Below, one piece after another: positions 35,001-44,724 of a stretch of DNA of 64,000 nt. Position numbers and translations under genes: made by a program. The DNA lies in contig NC_082696.1 in the NCBI RefSeq assembly GCF_949987515.2, forward strand, positions 34,328,431 through 34,392,430, in the 5' to 3' direction. Position 1 is the stretch's first letter, and each line of letters begins with the position of its first letter. A model generated the notes under the pieces. That model ran no database searches and was not told the DNA's origin. It was given only the letters and a program-made list of their open reading frames with translations. The DNA is from Delphinus delphis (lineage: Eukaryota; Chordata; Mammalia; Artiodactyla; Delphinidae).

Positions 35001-36655
35001 TGGTGGTGGACCTAGGCATTGATATTTTTAAAAACTAGGTATTTGTTTTCAACGTGCAGCTACACGCGAGAACCTCTGCTTTTGTTCATTCTTTTATTCC
35101 CTAGTAGATTTTGTTTCTTTTTCCACAGTGAAATTCTGTCCACATTTCAAATCTCAGTTCAAATGCATTTTTTTCTTCTGATTACTCCAGCTGACTCCAC
35201 TGTGTCCCTTGTTTTGCACTTTAATTTTTAACAAAGAGTTGTTGTTTATTGTTCTCTGTTTAATTTCTAATACCTTTCCTGTTTCAATTGTGTTGTAAGG
35301 TCTTTGACGGCAGGGAAACTGTCTGCAATACTTACTTACCTGCACCCCACAGCTGCTTTTAGAAAATGCTGGAGACATATAAGCCCATCATTGGATGAGT
35401 TTAGTCAGGCTTGATCATAATATGTGAATGTAATGAAAGAATAAGAAAAGCATTCAGCCTCCATCTACCGCTGGCCCCCAAGGCCCCAGAGTCTGGCATG
35501 CCTCCCATGGTGGACTACGTGCTAATAATTTCTCCTGGATCTCTATCTTTTGGACTCTGAGGAAAGCCAGATAAATAGGAGTTGGTTTGAGTCTCAAGAC
35601 ATCACCTGACAAAGGTGCATGAATTGCCAGCTTCGGTAGCTCCTGTATGTGACTCCTCCTCAGATCTTAGATAAACCTTAATCTTCTCTCTACATTTTTT
35701 CCATCAGAACAGAACAAATTTCCTTATTGGTGGTGTTATCAGTATGGATTGAAGGAAGCACCCACTCTGTTTCATGAGCTTTTCCGTCAGCCAAAATATC
35801 TTATCATTTGTGAGTCTTTGGCCCAAACATATCTTCTAACTAAACACTAGAATGTATTTTATTTTTGAAAGGAATCAATCTTTTGCAGAGAAACATACTC
35901 ATGAACAAGGTGCCACTCCTGTTCTCTCCATCTCCATATATAGGTTATCATAGTTAGAACTTTACGAAATTCAAACTAATTTGACATCACCTTCTGCTTT
36001 TAGTCCATATCTCCTTGACTGTTTTGTTCATCCCAGTGCTTAGAATAGAGTCTGGCACCTAGTAGGACTTCAATAAATATTTGTAGAATGGCCAATAGGT
36101 TGGATATGAAGTCTTTTTGTGTTTGGCAACTACGCCATATGCCCCATTGCAGTTTCTAGTCAAATCAGGCAACACAGAAAGATTGTTGGAGGAGAAGGAG
36201 AAGCAGTAGAAAAATAATGGTTATGAGGGGAAAAGAGGAAAAAGAAAAGAATCAATTTTCAAAGACATGCTTTGGTGTATACAGAGTTCCACTTCCCAAT
36301 TACAACATGGTTAGATTGGAAGATCATTAGAATAAAAACAAGGGTCATTCTTACCTGTAGTATATTGCCAGCCATGCTGTAAAGGCAATCCCCATAAAAA
36401 ATTTTGTTCATTATCTGGTGCAAATTTTTCAAAATAACTGGCTGTTTTGTTCATGAGGATTTTATACATCCCCATTCTCTTAGAGTATACCCAGGGATCA
36501 ATAACATACTTTCCATTCTCCACCCTGTAGTCACTGAACTGACCAGGACTCTCATTCCACAGGGGGGGATACAGATCTGAGAGACTGAAAGCTCCTGCTA
36601 AAGAAACAGAAATGCAACCAACTAGTGCACAGGCCCAAGGAGGAAGGAAAGCCAT
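19903..36655 (-). CDS. LEG1: Protein LEG1 homolog, six exons, 348 residues
   Basis: LEG1 (human C6orf58) is a secreted glycoprotein of the DUF781/Leg1 family, linked to liver growth in zebrafish and related to the monotreme lactation protein. Coding exons on the minus strand: 36355-36655, 34426-34512, 32787-32971, 31752-31852, 27786-28024 and 19903-20036. They join to 1047 bases with no stop, and every intron is GT-AG in matching phase. The protein has an N-terminal hydrophobic signal (residues 1 to about 21) and the family landmarks PPLWNESPGQFSDYRVEN, DPWVYSKRMGMYK, FAPDNEQN, CISVDSWWA, PFLAAVDSGIMGISSDQV, FDDLLKYLW and KAPFISDFTDFQN. Sequons are at N34, N69, N171 and N302; cysteines C112, C121, C169 and C175 are shared with the second copy. 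The start is the ATG at 36653, with G at -3 and +4; the human protein starts at the same place. The last exon differs from the human C-terminus as I remember it, so it is the least certain part. Confidence 0.93.
20100..21670. other. LEG1 intron 5, AT-rich, no exon seen
   Basis: This is non-coding AT-rich DNA between exon 6 and the retro-insertion. No open frame in it has splice sites matching LEG1. Confidence 0.45.
21672..21890 (+). mobile_element. 189-bp retro-insertion of unknown source in LEG1 intron 5
   Basis: The perfect 15-bp direct repeat AGAAAATTAGTAGTG (21672-21686 and 21876-21890) encloses a segment. The segment starts GGAGTTGTGCACTGTGC, contains AATAAAGAGG and AATAATAAAGAG near its end and finishes in an A-rich tail. 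Flanking duplication plus A-rich tail is the signature of L1-driven insertion. I do not recognise the body as a known SINE. A 5'-truncated processed transcript is possible. Confidence 0.7.
22150..25070 (-). mobile_element. Old LINE-1 5' half, antisense, in LEG1 intron 5
   Basis: On the minus strand, 25070-24100 is L1 5' untranslated sequence. About 23950-23660 is an ORF1 coiled-coil relic (ELKNSIEGLSHRLLKW). 22652-22323 is the beginning of ORF2 with the endonuclease opening (LSVITLTVNGLNSP, KIDFKTNIVRRDK). Stops and indels are frequent and the element ends abruptly, so it is ancient. A SINE interrupts it at 23531-23651. Confidence 0.75.
23531..23651 (-). mobile_element. Short tRNA-Glu-derived SINE, antisense
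   Basis: The reverse complement reads GAATTCCCTGGTGGTCCAGT, then GGTTAGGACTC, then GGATTCGACGCCTGG, and ends AACTAAGATCCCAGTGTGACC and an A-tail. This is the short cetartiodactyl tRNA-Glu SINE type, distinct from CHR-1/CHR-2 bodies. Confidence 0.75.
26230..26590 (+). repeat. MaLR/MLT1-like LTR relic in LEG1 intron 5
   Basis: The 3' end, GGAGCAAGAAAAGACTTCAG, then AAGCCCCTAAGACATTTGGG, follows the usual ending of MLT1-type LTRs (GAGTGAGAAATAAAC then AAGCCACTGAGATTTGGGG). It is weakly conserved. Confidence 0.4.
27060..27640 (+). repeat. Possible ERV LTR in LEG1 intron 5
   Basis: This is a GC-richer block with a CTTATAACTG TATA-like element at about 27389 followed by CT-rich sequence. It looks like an LTR in composition, but ends, family and polyadenylation signal are not identifiable. 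It ends about 150 bases from LEG1 exon 5. Confidence 0.3.
27786..28024 (-). CDS. LEG1: LEG1 exon 5
   Basis: The acceptor is TTGTCTTTTAG and the donor is ACAG/GTAAAG. It encodes residues 225-305 (LEYYSKPEADFGRDW, DYLAAASFPTTFIQVSG, FQKGLPPRVLVDG, KAPFISDFTDFQNTVLLG), the most strongly conserved C-terminal block of the family. The sequon NAT at N302 survives splicing. Confidence 0.9.
28620..28860 (+). repeat. L2-like relic
   Basis: The phrases CATCCCACCTGAGGTGGAATC and CACTATACTACTCATATAT resemble the 3' part of mammalian L2 elements. It lies in LEG1 intron 4 and is strongly decayed. Confidence 0.35.
29690..29968 (+). mobile_element. LINE-1 3' end with AT-rich repeat core
   Basis: It starts with TATAGCACAGGGGACTATAT and ends with AACACAATATTGTCAATCAAC and CTTCAATTAAAAATTAAAT, the standard L1 3' untranslated ending. 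Between these lies an expanded AT-rich palindromic stretch (29785-29895). Confidence 0.8.
29785..29895. repeat. AT-rich dyad minisatellite
   Basis: Two copies of a unit built from ATACATGTATATAAATATA and ATTTATRTACATAT alternate. Each half is nearly its own reverse complement, so the DNA can extrude as a cruciform. It lies in LEG1 intron 4. Confidence 0.7.
30795..31255 (+). repeat. ERVL-type (MLT2-like) solo LTR
   Basis: It contains CACCAACTTGACTGGGCCA, CAGATATTTGGTCAAACATT, CCAATCAGTTGAA and a final ACACTAACTAATACAG, the wording of a common mammalian ERVL LTR. A TCTA tetranucleotide stretch lies at 31178-31210. It is in LEG1 intron 4. Confidence 0.6.
31487..31536. repeat. (GGTT)n-rich simple repeat
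   Basis: About ten GGTT units with two interruptions (GCTGG). It lies about 220 bases before LEG1 exon 4 in genome order, i.e. in intron 4 downstream of that exon. Confidence 0.85.
31752..31852 (-). CDS. LEG1: LEG1 exon 4
   Basis: The acceptor is TTTACTATAG and the donor is GATAG/GTAAGA. It encodes residues 192-224: RLQSPSSSFDD, LLKYLWDAHLSSLK, DAYKIFED. It starts in phase 0 and ends in phase 2, as in the second copy. Confidence 0.9.
32787..32971 (-). CDS. LEG1: LEG1 exon 3
   Basis: The acceptor is TGTAATTACAG... read as TTACAG/AT, and the donor is AAG/GTGCCT. It encodes residues 130-191, including PFLAAVDSGIMGISSDQV, LLPPPKDQTKF and NISSCQSSFPKTMKKW. It holds a sequon (N171) and two conserved cysteines. 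Confidence 0.9.
34426..34512 (-). CDS. LEG1: LEG1 exon 2
   Basis: The acceptor is CTCTCTTCTAG and the donor is GCTG/GTATGT. It encodes GRLVDPSRRTDCGYEYG and then DRLCISVDSWWA. A second AG nine bases in would skip GRL; the upstream one has the pyrimidine tract and agrees with the GRLADP order in the human protein as I recall it. Confidence 0.9.
35140..35395 (+). repeat. L2 relic in LEG1 intron 1
   Basis: TGTTGTAAGGTCTTTGACGG, then CAGGGAAACTGTCTGCAATA, match the 3' wording of L2 (AAGCTCCTTGAGGGCAGGGA). It is non-coding. Confidence 0.5.
35990..36095 (+). repeat. L2/MIR-type 3' end relic
   Basis: CTGGCACCTAGTAGGACTTC then AATAAATATTTGTAGAATG is the common ending of mammalian L2-family repeats. 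Confidence 0.6.
36355..36655 (-). CDS. LEG1: LEG1 exon 1 (signal peptide and N-terminal domain)
   Basis: It begins at ATG 36653-36655 and ends at the donor ACAG/GTAAGA. It encodes residues 1-100. A hydrophobic N-terminus (FLPPWACALVGCISV) is followed by AGA, a likely signal-peptidase site, and then YPPLWNESPGQFSDYRVEN, DPWVYSKRMGMYKILMN and WGLPLQHGWQY. Sequons are NES and NKT. Reading through the donor ends 14 codons later, so the 115-codon open frame at this place is not the real product. Confidence 0.93.
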
Positions 36656-36684
36656 CACTCCCGAGCTGGGGGTGGAGATTGTGG

Positions 36685-36700
36685 CAGAGCTTTTATTGGG
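36685..36700 (-). promoter_or_regulatory. Possible TATA-like box of LEG1
   Basis: On the minus strand CCCAATAAAAGC stands 36-45 bases before the ATG. If used, the transcript would start only about 10 bases before the start codon, so an upstream untranslated exon is an alternative. Confidence 0.3.
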
Positions 36701-36894
36701 AAGTGGAGGAAGGAGTCATGGTATTTGCTTACATCCTAGCATATCAAATCTCTGTTCTTTTTCCCAGAGATCACAGTCCTTCCCTGGGAAAGTCTTACCA
36801 GTGAAAACAGGTTGCTTCCCCAGGTAAAGAGAACAAACTAGACGATACCAGAAGAGAGAGGGAAGGGAAGGGGGGCAGCTGGAGGTAGGGAATT

Positions 36895-37083
36895 AAGAGA
36901 TACAAACTACTATGTATAAAATAAATAATCAACAAGATCATATTATACAGCACAATATACATATAGCTATTATTTTGTAATAAATTTAAAGTGAGTATAA
37001 TCTATAAATATGTTGAATCACTATGTTGCATACCTGAAACTAATATAACATTGTACATCAACTATACTTCAATTTAAAAAAAG
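36895..37083 (+). mobile_element. LINE-1 3' end upstream of LEG1
   Basis: TATTATACAGCACAATATAC, then TGAATCACTATGTTGCATAC, then AACATTGTACATCAACTATAC and an A-tail: the L1 3' ending, 5'-truncated. Confidence 0.78.
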
Positions 37084-37089
37084 GAAATG

Positions 37090-38585
37090 AAGCAAATCGG
37101 GGGCTTCCCTTGTTTAATAACATCATCAATATATTATTCACATGACAGTTGAAAAAAGCTGTTGAAAATTTTAATGTTGAATGAGTCAATATTTTAAACA
37201 CTTTTAGGAAACTGCTACTATATTTACATTGTCCTTTAACGCCTATGAAGTTAAACACACTCCTACACATCTGTCTTGACCTTATTCATCTGGAAATATA
37301 AAGACATGGAATTTACTTATCTTTGCAGAAAAGAGTTTACATAGCAAACCTGAGATTGCTATTATAAGAAAAACCTGCTGGCAAGGTTGACCTTGGCTGG
37401 CATTTGTGTACTTAGCTCTCAAAGTTCCCAATCTACAGCTAAGTGACAAGCTGATTAACTCTACCTAGACTGTGCAAACAATAAGGTATGTGTGAAACAC
37501 CTGCTTCCTAGTAGAGTCTGGAATTTTCATATGTGACCAGCCCCCTAGTAAACCAGACGATGCCTATGTGACTAGCCCCCCATAAACATCTTGGGCACTG
37601 AGCTTTTAATGGGCATCCCTGGGTGGAAACATCACACATATGTTGCTGCGCGTTTGTTGCTGTGGGGAAAGTGTGCCCTGTGTGACTTCTCACGGGAGGG
37701 AGAGAGCATATCTGGAAACCTACACATGCATTCCTCTAGACTCTGCCTGCGTCTTTTCCCTTAGGGTTCAGCTGCATATCCTACTATATCACTGTAGAGA
37801 ATCTTATCTATGAGTATAACTACATGCTGAGTCCTGTGAGTACTTCTAGAGAATGTTTGATTATAGGTCCCTGATGGAAAACCTTCAGATGCCCATTAGT
37901 TTATCTCTCACCAAAGACTAAGAAAAAACTTTTTATACATTTAGTTAGTATATTTATTGAATATGAAAACTACTAGCTCCCATACTGAATCACATATCTC
38001 TAGATTCCAGAGGGAAAGACAAAGTCTAACCGATTCTAATTTCAGGTGTAATTTTCAACTAATATAAAAAAAAATTCCTGGTGACTACAATTTCATTATA
38101 AAGGAATGGAATCCTCTAAAAGGGCTGAGTTTTCTCCATGCAAAAGCTATTCAACTAGTGTTCGCCGGGGGCGGGAGGGGGGGTAAAGTACGTGAAATTG
38201 ATATATTGGCTAACATATAAAATAGTTGAATTTTGGAACTCCTGCATCAGAACCTAAAGAATAGCTTAGGTTAGGATGGCCTATAATATGATAGATAAAG
38301 CTACAGACACCTTCCAGGAGTTCCCAAGCCTAAATTATGATTTAAAAATATATCACATATGATATTAGAGTACTTCCTTCTCAAAAAAAAGCTTTAATAT
38401 GTTGCACAGTAAATATGAATGTTGATGTACTAGAATTTATGAAAAATATATGAAAGATCCACTTAATAGAAGTTTCTGTTGCAAGGGAGAAGCTGGAAGT
38501 GTGCCTGTGTATCCAACAGACCAAGCCAGTTTGTTGGCAAAAATTCCTAGTTAATTTCCAATTTTCCTCTTCCTTAGAATTTTAG
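37090..38585. other. Non-coding sequence, nothing identified
   Basis: No exon and no clear repeat. A G-rich run (GGGGGCGGGAGGGGGGG) lies at 38167-38183. Confidence 0.4.
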
Positions 38586-38589
38586 TTAG

Positions 38590-38900
38590 GAACATGGACA
38601 ACCAGAATTAAGACTACATTTCCAGTATCCCTGGCCCAAGCAACCACGTTACTAATTGCCGGCCACTGGAACATAAATGGAAATGGTGCCCACATGTCCC
38701 TTACAAGAAGAGGACATGCCACTTCCTTATCCCTTCATCTGTGTTGTGGTTTGGATTGTGAAAGTGATGGCTAAAATTCCATCTCGACGCTTAAGGACAA
38801 TGATACTATCTTGGGAATGGTAGAATGCAAAGCTAGATGCCAGAGAACTATGGAGCCATACTTTCATCCTTCTTCTATTCCCCACCCTTGGTCGAAGAGT
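38590..38900 (+). repeat. MLT1-like LTR relic
   Basis: ACTACATTTCCAGTATCCCT, CCACTGGAACATAAATGG and TTGTGGTTTGGATTGTGAAA follow the usual order of MLT1-type LTRs. Decayed. Confidence 0.4.
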
Positions 38901-38959
38901 AAAAAGATTTAGAGATTTTTGTATGCAAAGCACATGGCTTTATGCTCACAAATGAAGAG

Positions 38960-41310
38960 TCCTAGTAATCCATAACATTTTTTGAGCTGTCAGAAACAGA
39001 AGGTATAGTCAAGGTTTCTAAAATAAACTATCCCTACTCCAATAAAAATTAATTTTAAAAAACAAATAAAATAAGGTATCCCTAAATATTTAACTGGTTT
39101 ATACTTAAGAGCATGTAAAATACTTTTATAGTTAATATTTTAATTACAGGTGATATATTTATACAAGTGTAATAGTATAGCAGATAGGCTATATTTTTCC
39201 TGATTAAATATTCCTCGGTTATACTTTTTGTCTGAAATGGATTATTATTAACTCCTTTGTAAAATTATCTTTATTCCCTCTACTATGGAATGAAATATAA
39301 AGGGAAAAAAGCAAAAACCAAAACCAAAATAAAAAAAAAAAAAAACACCAAAACTGCATCTTCATTGGAACAAGGACATGGATATACTTGAAAATTATAC
39401 ACTAGAAACATATTGAAAACAAAGATGTACCCTGAACTCCTTGACCTGGTATGCAGGTTAAACATTAACTTCTTGTGAGATCTAGAGCCACAAGAGGAGA
39501 ATGTCACTAGACACCCTGTTTGAAACCCCAGAAGAGAAGAAAGTGCGAGATAAATCACATCTACACATGATTTTGATTACCTAACTCAATCATCTCAAGT
39601 TCTATTCTCACAAATCTTCCATGATTCAGCAACTTGCTTTGCATGCAATAGATACACTTTCAGTGGACTTAATTTCATTTGCCTTTAAGAAATGAGATGT
39701 ATTCTGAATATATTCTGAATAGGCCAATGTAAAAAGAGTTCAGTTACTCTGAAGAGTACAGTACGAAATGTTTCTTTTTTTCCTCTGGATACTTTCAGGA
39801 GTTTTCTTTGTTTTCAGCTGTTTGCATATAATATGCTAATTATTTTTTTAAATTTATGCATCCTGTTTGGTGTTTTCTGTACTTCATGGGTTTGTAGTTT
39901 TATGTGTGTCATTAATTTTGGAAAATTCTGAGTCATTAATATTTCAAATATTTCTTCTGCCCATTCTCTTTTTTCTTTTCTATTTTTCCCTCTCTTTTAT
40001 TCATTTATGTTTTGGTAATTTCTATTCACCTATTTTCAAGTTCACCAATATTTTTTTGCCTCAGCAAGGTATATTAATGAGATATTGATATACCTTTCAT
40101 AGACATTCCTCATCTCTGTTAACATTTCCATTTCTTATTTCTTAAGGTTTCTATCCCTTTGCTGAAATTAGCTGTATGATCTTGTATGTTGACCACCTCT
40201 TCCATTAGGGACTTTAACATATCAGTCTTCGATATCTGAGTCTGGTGCTAATTTCTTTCCAGCTTGGAAGTACATTCATTTCTTTGACTTCATATGCTTC
40301 AAAAAAATTTTTGAACATGGCAACGTACCAAAGAGGAATAATAAATATTAATTTATTTTTGTACAAAAACAGGCTACATTGAATTCTGAGCTATTGGAAC
40401 TTAGGTCATCTAGGTGGAAAAGTGCTATTCACCCTTCTCTCGTTCTAGTTTTAGGCCTTCTGCCATGTATTCCCCTTTCCCCATGTTTACACAGTTTATA
40501 TCTTACCTTCTCCCAGTGTTCTCAGAGTGACAGTTTGTTGACATATTATTCCCACACACAGAGATTAGGGCTTTTGTTCCATGAAATAATAAGAGAGAAG
40601 GGGCCAAAAGGAGTTTTTTTGTCCCTTCTCCAGAAGCAGCTACTCCCCCTCTCTGTTTGCACATGGAGGAACCTTTCTCAAGACTCTCTGTGGTCTTCCT
40701 TGTAAGAAATAATATTGTTTTTTGCTGAAGTGCATGGGATGTGAAAGGAAAGAGGAATCTGAAAGGTGACTCCCAGATATTTGGCTTGGCCTGAGACACA
40801 TACGGGTAGAATCCCCAAGGCCACTGTATATCCATCCAGTCTTAGGCGAGAGGTTTAACTCTTTCCAGACTCACCCTTGGAATGGAATACTTGAATTTAA
40901 GTCTTTTTCCAGCTTCAGTGTGTTCTTGCCTTGAGATTACCTAAACCACAATAATTCAGAATTCAATGCAACTCATCTTTGTACAAAGATAGATTAATAT
41001 TTATTATTCCTTTTTGATATGTTGCCAGTTCTAAGTTGCCAGGTCATTGAGTTGATTTATTTATGTACAGTGAGGCTTTGACTGTCCTTTCTTTATTATC
41101 CAAATAAAAATTTTTCCCAAGGCCTTCACATCCTTTGTTGATCACAATCAACAGCTAGAGACATGTCATTCTGTCAGAAAAATGAGATTTTGGGGGGATA
41201 GCTGTAGCAAATATTCTCAAGCACAAATAGTTTCCTTCAAAATACTTGAACCTAGGTTCACCTTTCTTTTGCTACACTGAATCCTCTTTGAGCTTTTTCC
41301 ATTGTGTCCT
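38960..41310. other. Non-coding AT-rich sequence
   Basis: No supported gene. The open frames here (for example plus 40379-40705) have no recognisable domain, splice context or start context. 39850-40300 has the T-rich character of a reversed old L1. Confidence 0.4.
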
Positions 41311-41317
41311 CTGCTCC

Positions 41318-41577
41318 ATTTTATTTTATTTTATTTATTTATTTTTTAATATCTTTATTGGATTATAATTGCTTTACATTGTTGTATTAGTTTCTGCTGT
41401 ATAACAAAGTGAACCAGCTATAGGTATACAAATGTCCCCATATCCCCTCCCTCTTGCATCTCCCTCCCACCCTCCCTATCCCCCCCCCTCTAGGTGGTCA
41501 CAAAGCACCAAGCTGATCTCCCTGTGCTATGCAGCTGCTTCCCACTAGCTATCTATTTTACATTTGGTAGTTGCTCC
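41318..41577 (-). mobile_element. LINE-1 3' untranslated fragment, antisense
   Basis: TTGGATTATAATTGCTTTAC, then GGTCACAAAGCACCAAGCTG, then CAGCTGCTTCCCACTAGCTA are the reverse complement of the 3' end of the L1 at 8100-8330 in this window. Same subfamily, 5'-truncated. Confidence 0.88.
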
Positions 41578-42049
41578 ATTTTAAATAATTGACAAATATA
41601 ATCCTCACTCCCTTCATAGACATTCCCTCCATTTCCATTGCTTTGTCTTTACTGGCACTTGTCTTTCCTTCGACACTTGTCTTCCATGGAGAATAGTTCC
41701 TGGGCATCCTTATTCACTTACAGCTCGTAACTACCAGGCAGACTCACCAAGATGGAAACTACCCTACTGAACACCATACTGACACATTCCTATAACATCA
41801 TCATTTCATTTACTTTCACTTCCATTTCTCCATTCTTTTGGTGATTGCTGTGGACTTTTAACAATAATTCTTCCTTGTTTAAATGTTCTATTTAAAACCT
41901 TACCTGTTGTGTTTCTCCTTATTTTCTATCATTCATTATGTCAAAATGAATTCTCAGAGTTAGACACTCCAGTAGAAACAGGAATATATTCCTTGATAGT
42001 TTTGACACTCACCCTCTTGTGATAAAGTAGGCCCATAATCCTGTATGGA

Positions 42050-42765
42050 TAATATCACTGTGTTAGATATAATGGCCACAAAATCTGTGCAGTTCCACCC
42101 ATGAAGGGATAGAGTGTATTTCTCCACTTCAACTGAGATGATTGGTGATTTGCTTTGCCCATAGAATGCAGTGAAAGTGATGCTGAGCAACTTGCCAGCC
42201 TAGACGTTAAGATGCCTTGCTGTTTCTGCTCTTGCCCTTTTGGTAATTTTTTTTTTTTTCGGTACGCGGGCCTCTCACTGCTGTGGCCCCTCCCGCCGCG
42301 GAGCCAGGCTCCGGACGCGCAGGCTCAGCGGCCATGACTCACGCGCCCAGCCGCTCCGCGGCATGTGGGATCTTCCCGGACCGGGGCACGAACCCGTGTC
42401 CCCCGCATCGGCAGGTGGACTCTCAACCACTGCGCCACCAGGGAAGCCCTTGCCCTTTTAGAAAGCACACACCATGTGAACAAGCTCCATCTAGCTTGCT
42501 GAAGAGGTACATGGTGGAGAATCAGATGACAGGAAGCCAATCACCAAAGTTGAGGTTGTTCTATATCATACAGCTTCAATCCAGCCCCGAGATTACTAAA
42601 AAATCACATTAGTGAGCCAAGGCAAGAGCAACAGAAAATCTGCCAGCAGAGCCTAACCCAAATTGCTGACCCACAGACGGTGAGTTCATGCATGAATGTT
42701 GTTATAAGCTGCTAAGTTTGGGGGTGATTTGTAGCATAGCAAATAGACAACTGATACAAATACAC
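42050..42765 (+). repeat. MLT1-type MaLR LTR, split by a SINE
   Basis: Its right end reads AAGCTGCTAAGTTTGGGGG, TGATTTGTAGCATAGCAAA and ACAACTGATACAAATAC, the typical MLT1 ending. The left end (from about 42050) shows GATGATTGGTGATTTGC. The LTR continues in register on both sides of the SINE at 42242-42449. Confidence 0.65.
42242..42449 (-). mobile_element. CHR-2 SINE, antisense, inside MLT1
   Basis: Poly-T start, CHR-2 body, head ending GGGAAGCCC. TTGCCCTTTT is duplicated at 42232-42241 and 42450-42459. A short deletion near 42303 (GGAGCCAGG) removes a few bases of the usual GGAGCACAGG. Confidence 0.92.
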
Positions 42766-42779
42766 TAGTAATTTAGAAT

Positions 42780-43800
42780 GCAAAAGTTTTTCAGGTTTTA
42801 GAAAGGTAAGTAAGTTTGAGAATATAAAAAATCATGATACATTCTAAAAACTTGCAGAGAGAAACATAATAATCAAATGACTTAGATATTCCACCAGTAA
42901 CTGCAAAAAGACAATGGAGTAGAATTTTCAAAGCATTGAAGGAAAAAAACCTTAGATCCGAGGATTTTATATCCTATCAAACTGTCATTTACGTTTCAGG
43001 ACATAAGAAAATATATGCATTAAATAACCTCAAGTAGAGTCTGAACCAAATCCCGTAATCAAACACATTAAAGTTTATTCACTGCAACCTGAGGCCTTAG
43101 ATTTCAGAAGACTGAATGAGTTTTGAATGAAGTATTCTAAACAAGAGAAAGAAGTCTACGAGATCTTGCAAGAGATCTATGAAGTTTATGCAGTCAAATG
43201 AATAAAACTAAACACCTTGATAAAATTTCTTTTCGTCTTAGAAAAATACCAAATGTAAAGTACATGTATTGTAAAATCGAGGGTAGTCATCAGTTAGATC
43301 CATTCAACTATGACTTGCTTAATAGATAATGAACTGTAACTTGCTTTCACTGATCAAGCTCACTCTTATTGTTTTTACAAAAACTTAGATGTCCTCCAAG
43401 CATCACACAGCCTAAACAATAAGATGTTTATCTGAGCTGTTTTTCAGGAACTTGGAATCAGCTGTGTCCAGTTTGAGCTTGAGTAGGTTAAGACTGGTTG
43501 GGACACCAACCTTCCAAATGGGCAATTGTAGTTCATCAACCCTGGTAGTTTGGAAGAGGAAAGGTGAGGATGTGACTTCCAGAAGTTAATTCATCTCCTG
43601 TTTTCCTTAGCTACTTCTAAACAGGGGTCTTTTATACTGCCCTGATTTTCTTCCTTTAAAAGCAGCAGGAAATGCGGTCGTTTTATTTATTTATTTTTTT
43701 CTCACTGCCTGGCTGCATCCTGTTCCAGGTGAAAGCCACCACCATCTTCACACAGTCACTTCAGGGATTTCTGTAATTTTCTGTTTTTTTTCTTGGTACT
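42780..43800. other. Non-coding sequence, nothing identified
   Basis: No gene or clear repeat. Moderately AT-rich. Confidence 0.35.
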
Positions 43801-43859
43801 TTTCCTATGGGCTAATCTTGGAGGAGGGAATCAGGAATTATTCTAAATCGGCATTTTGA

Positions 43860-44720
43860 TAGAAAGAGGAAACAAAACTGAAATCCAATTGGAATTTTCT
43901 CCAGTTTTCCTCCATGTCATTCTATATTACCACTCTTGCTCAATTATGTTTCTTAAATATATTTTTATAATTGGGATTTCTGAACCCAAGGATATGAACA
44001 TTTTTAAGACTTTTGATACATACTGCCAAATTGCGATGAAAAATTTACAATAATTTATGATATAGCTGCTAATGAGAGTCTATTTTCCGTCTAGGGCTAA
44101 CACTGGACTGATAGTATCTACATTTTTTTTTTCTGATTTGATAAGTCATAGTTTTAATTTTAAGCTTTATCTTTGTGATGATAAATATTTTTATAAATTT
44201 ATTAGCCATCTGTATTTCTTTATTATTGCATTTTCCCATCACATCTTTTGCCCACTTTTTCTTTGGGTGTATTACCTTTTTCTTATTGAATTAATAGTAT
44301 TAATTTATGAATTAATTAATATTAATTTCTAATTAATAAATTTAAAAGTAGTAATATTACTTGATCATTTCTCTGCCTCTTCAGATTTATCTCTACAACT
44401 CTCTAGCAGCAAAATACATATGGCAACATCGAGAATGTCTAATACTTTGAAATGTCCTTCATCTTAAATAGGAACATATTTTTTAATGTTTTTTTAATAT
44501 TTTCTCTTTTTAAAACATTTGTTCATGTTCTATAAATAGATTTTACCAGATACCCTATTAAGTCTTAATTTATAAAAAATATATGAATTGACCCGTTGGA
44601 AATATTCTCTGCTTGACTTTGAAATTGAGCATAGATTTTTTTTCTCTTGCTTAAGTTAATTGTAACTTTACCTTACATTATTATGTTCTATCATTTTCTA
44701 TACACCCTACTGCCCAGGCA
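43860..44720 (-). repeat. Probable ancient L1 relic, antisense
   Basis: TTTTGCCCACTTTTTCTTTG, GATATGAACATTTTTAAGAC and TTTACCAGATACCCTATTAA resemble reversed ORF2/3' sequence of old mammalian L1 elements. Too decayed for a subfamily. Confidence 0.4.
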
Positions 44721-44724
44721 ACAG

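Noticed and set aside
36311..36658. LEG1 exon 1 read as a 115-residue protein starting at GTG
   Set aside because: The GTG is not a mammalian start here, the next codon is the ATG in good context, and the last 14 codons are intron.
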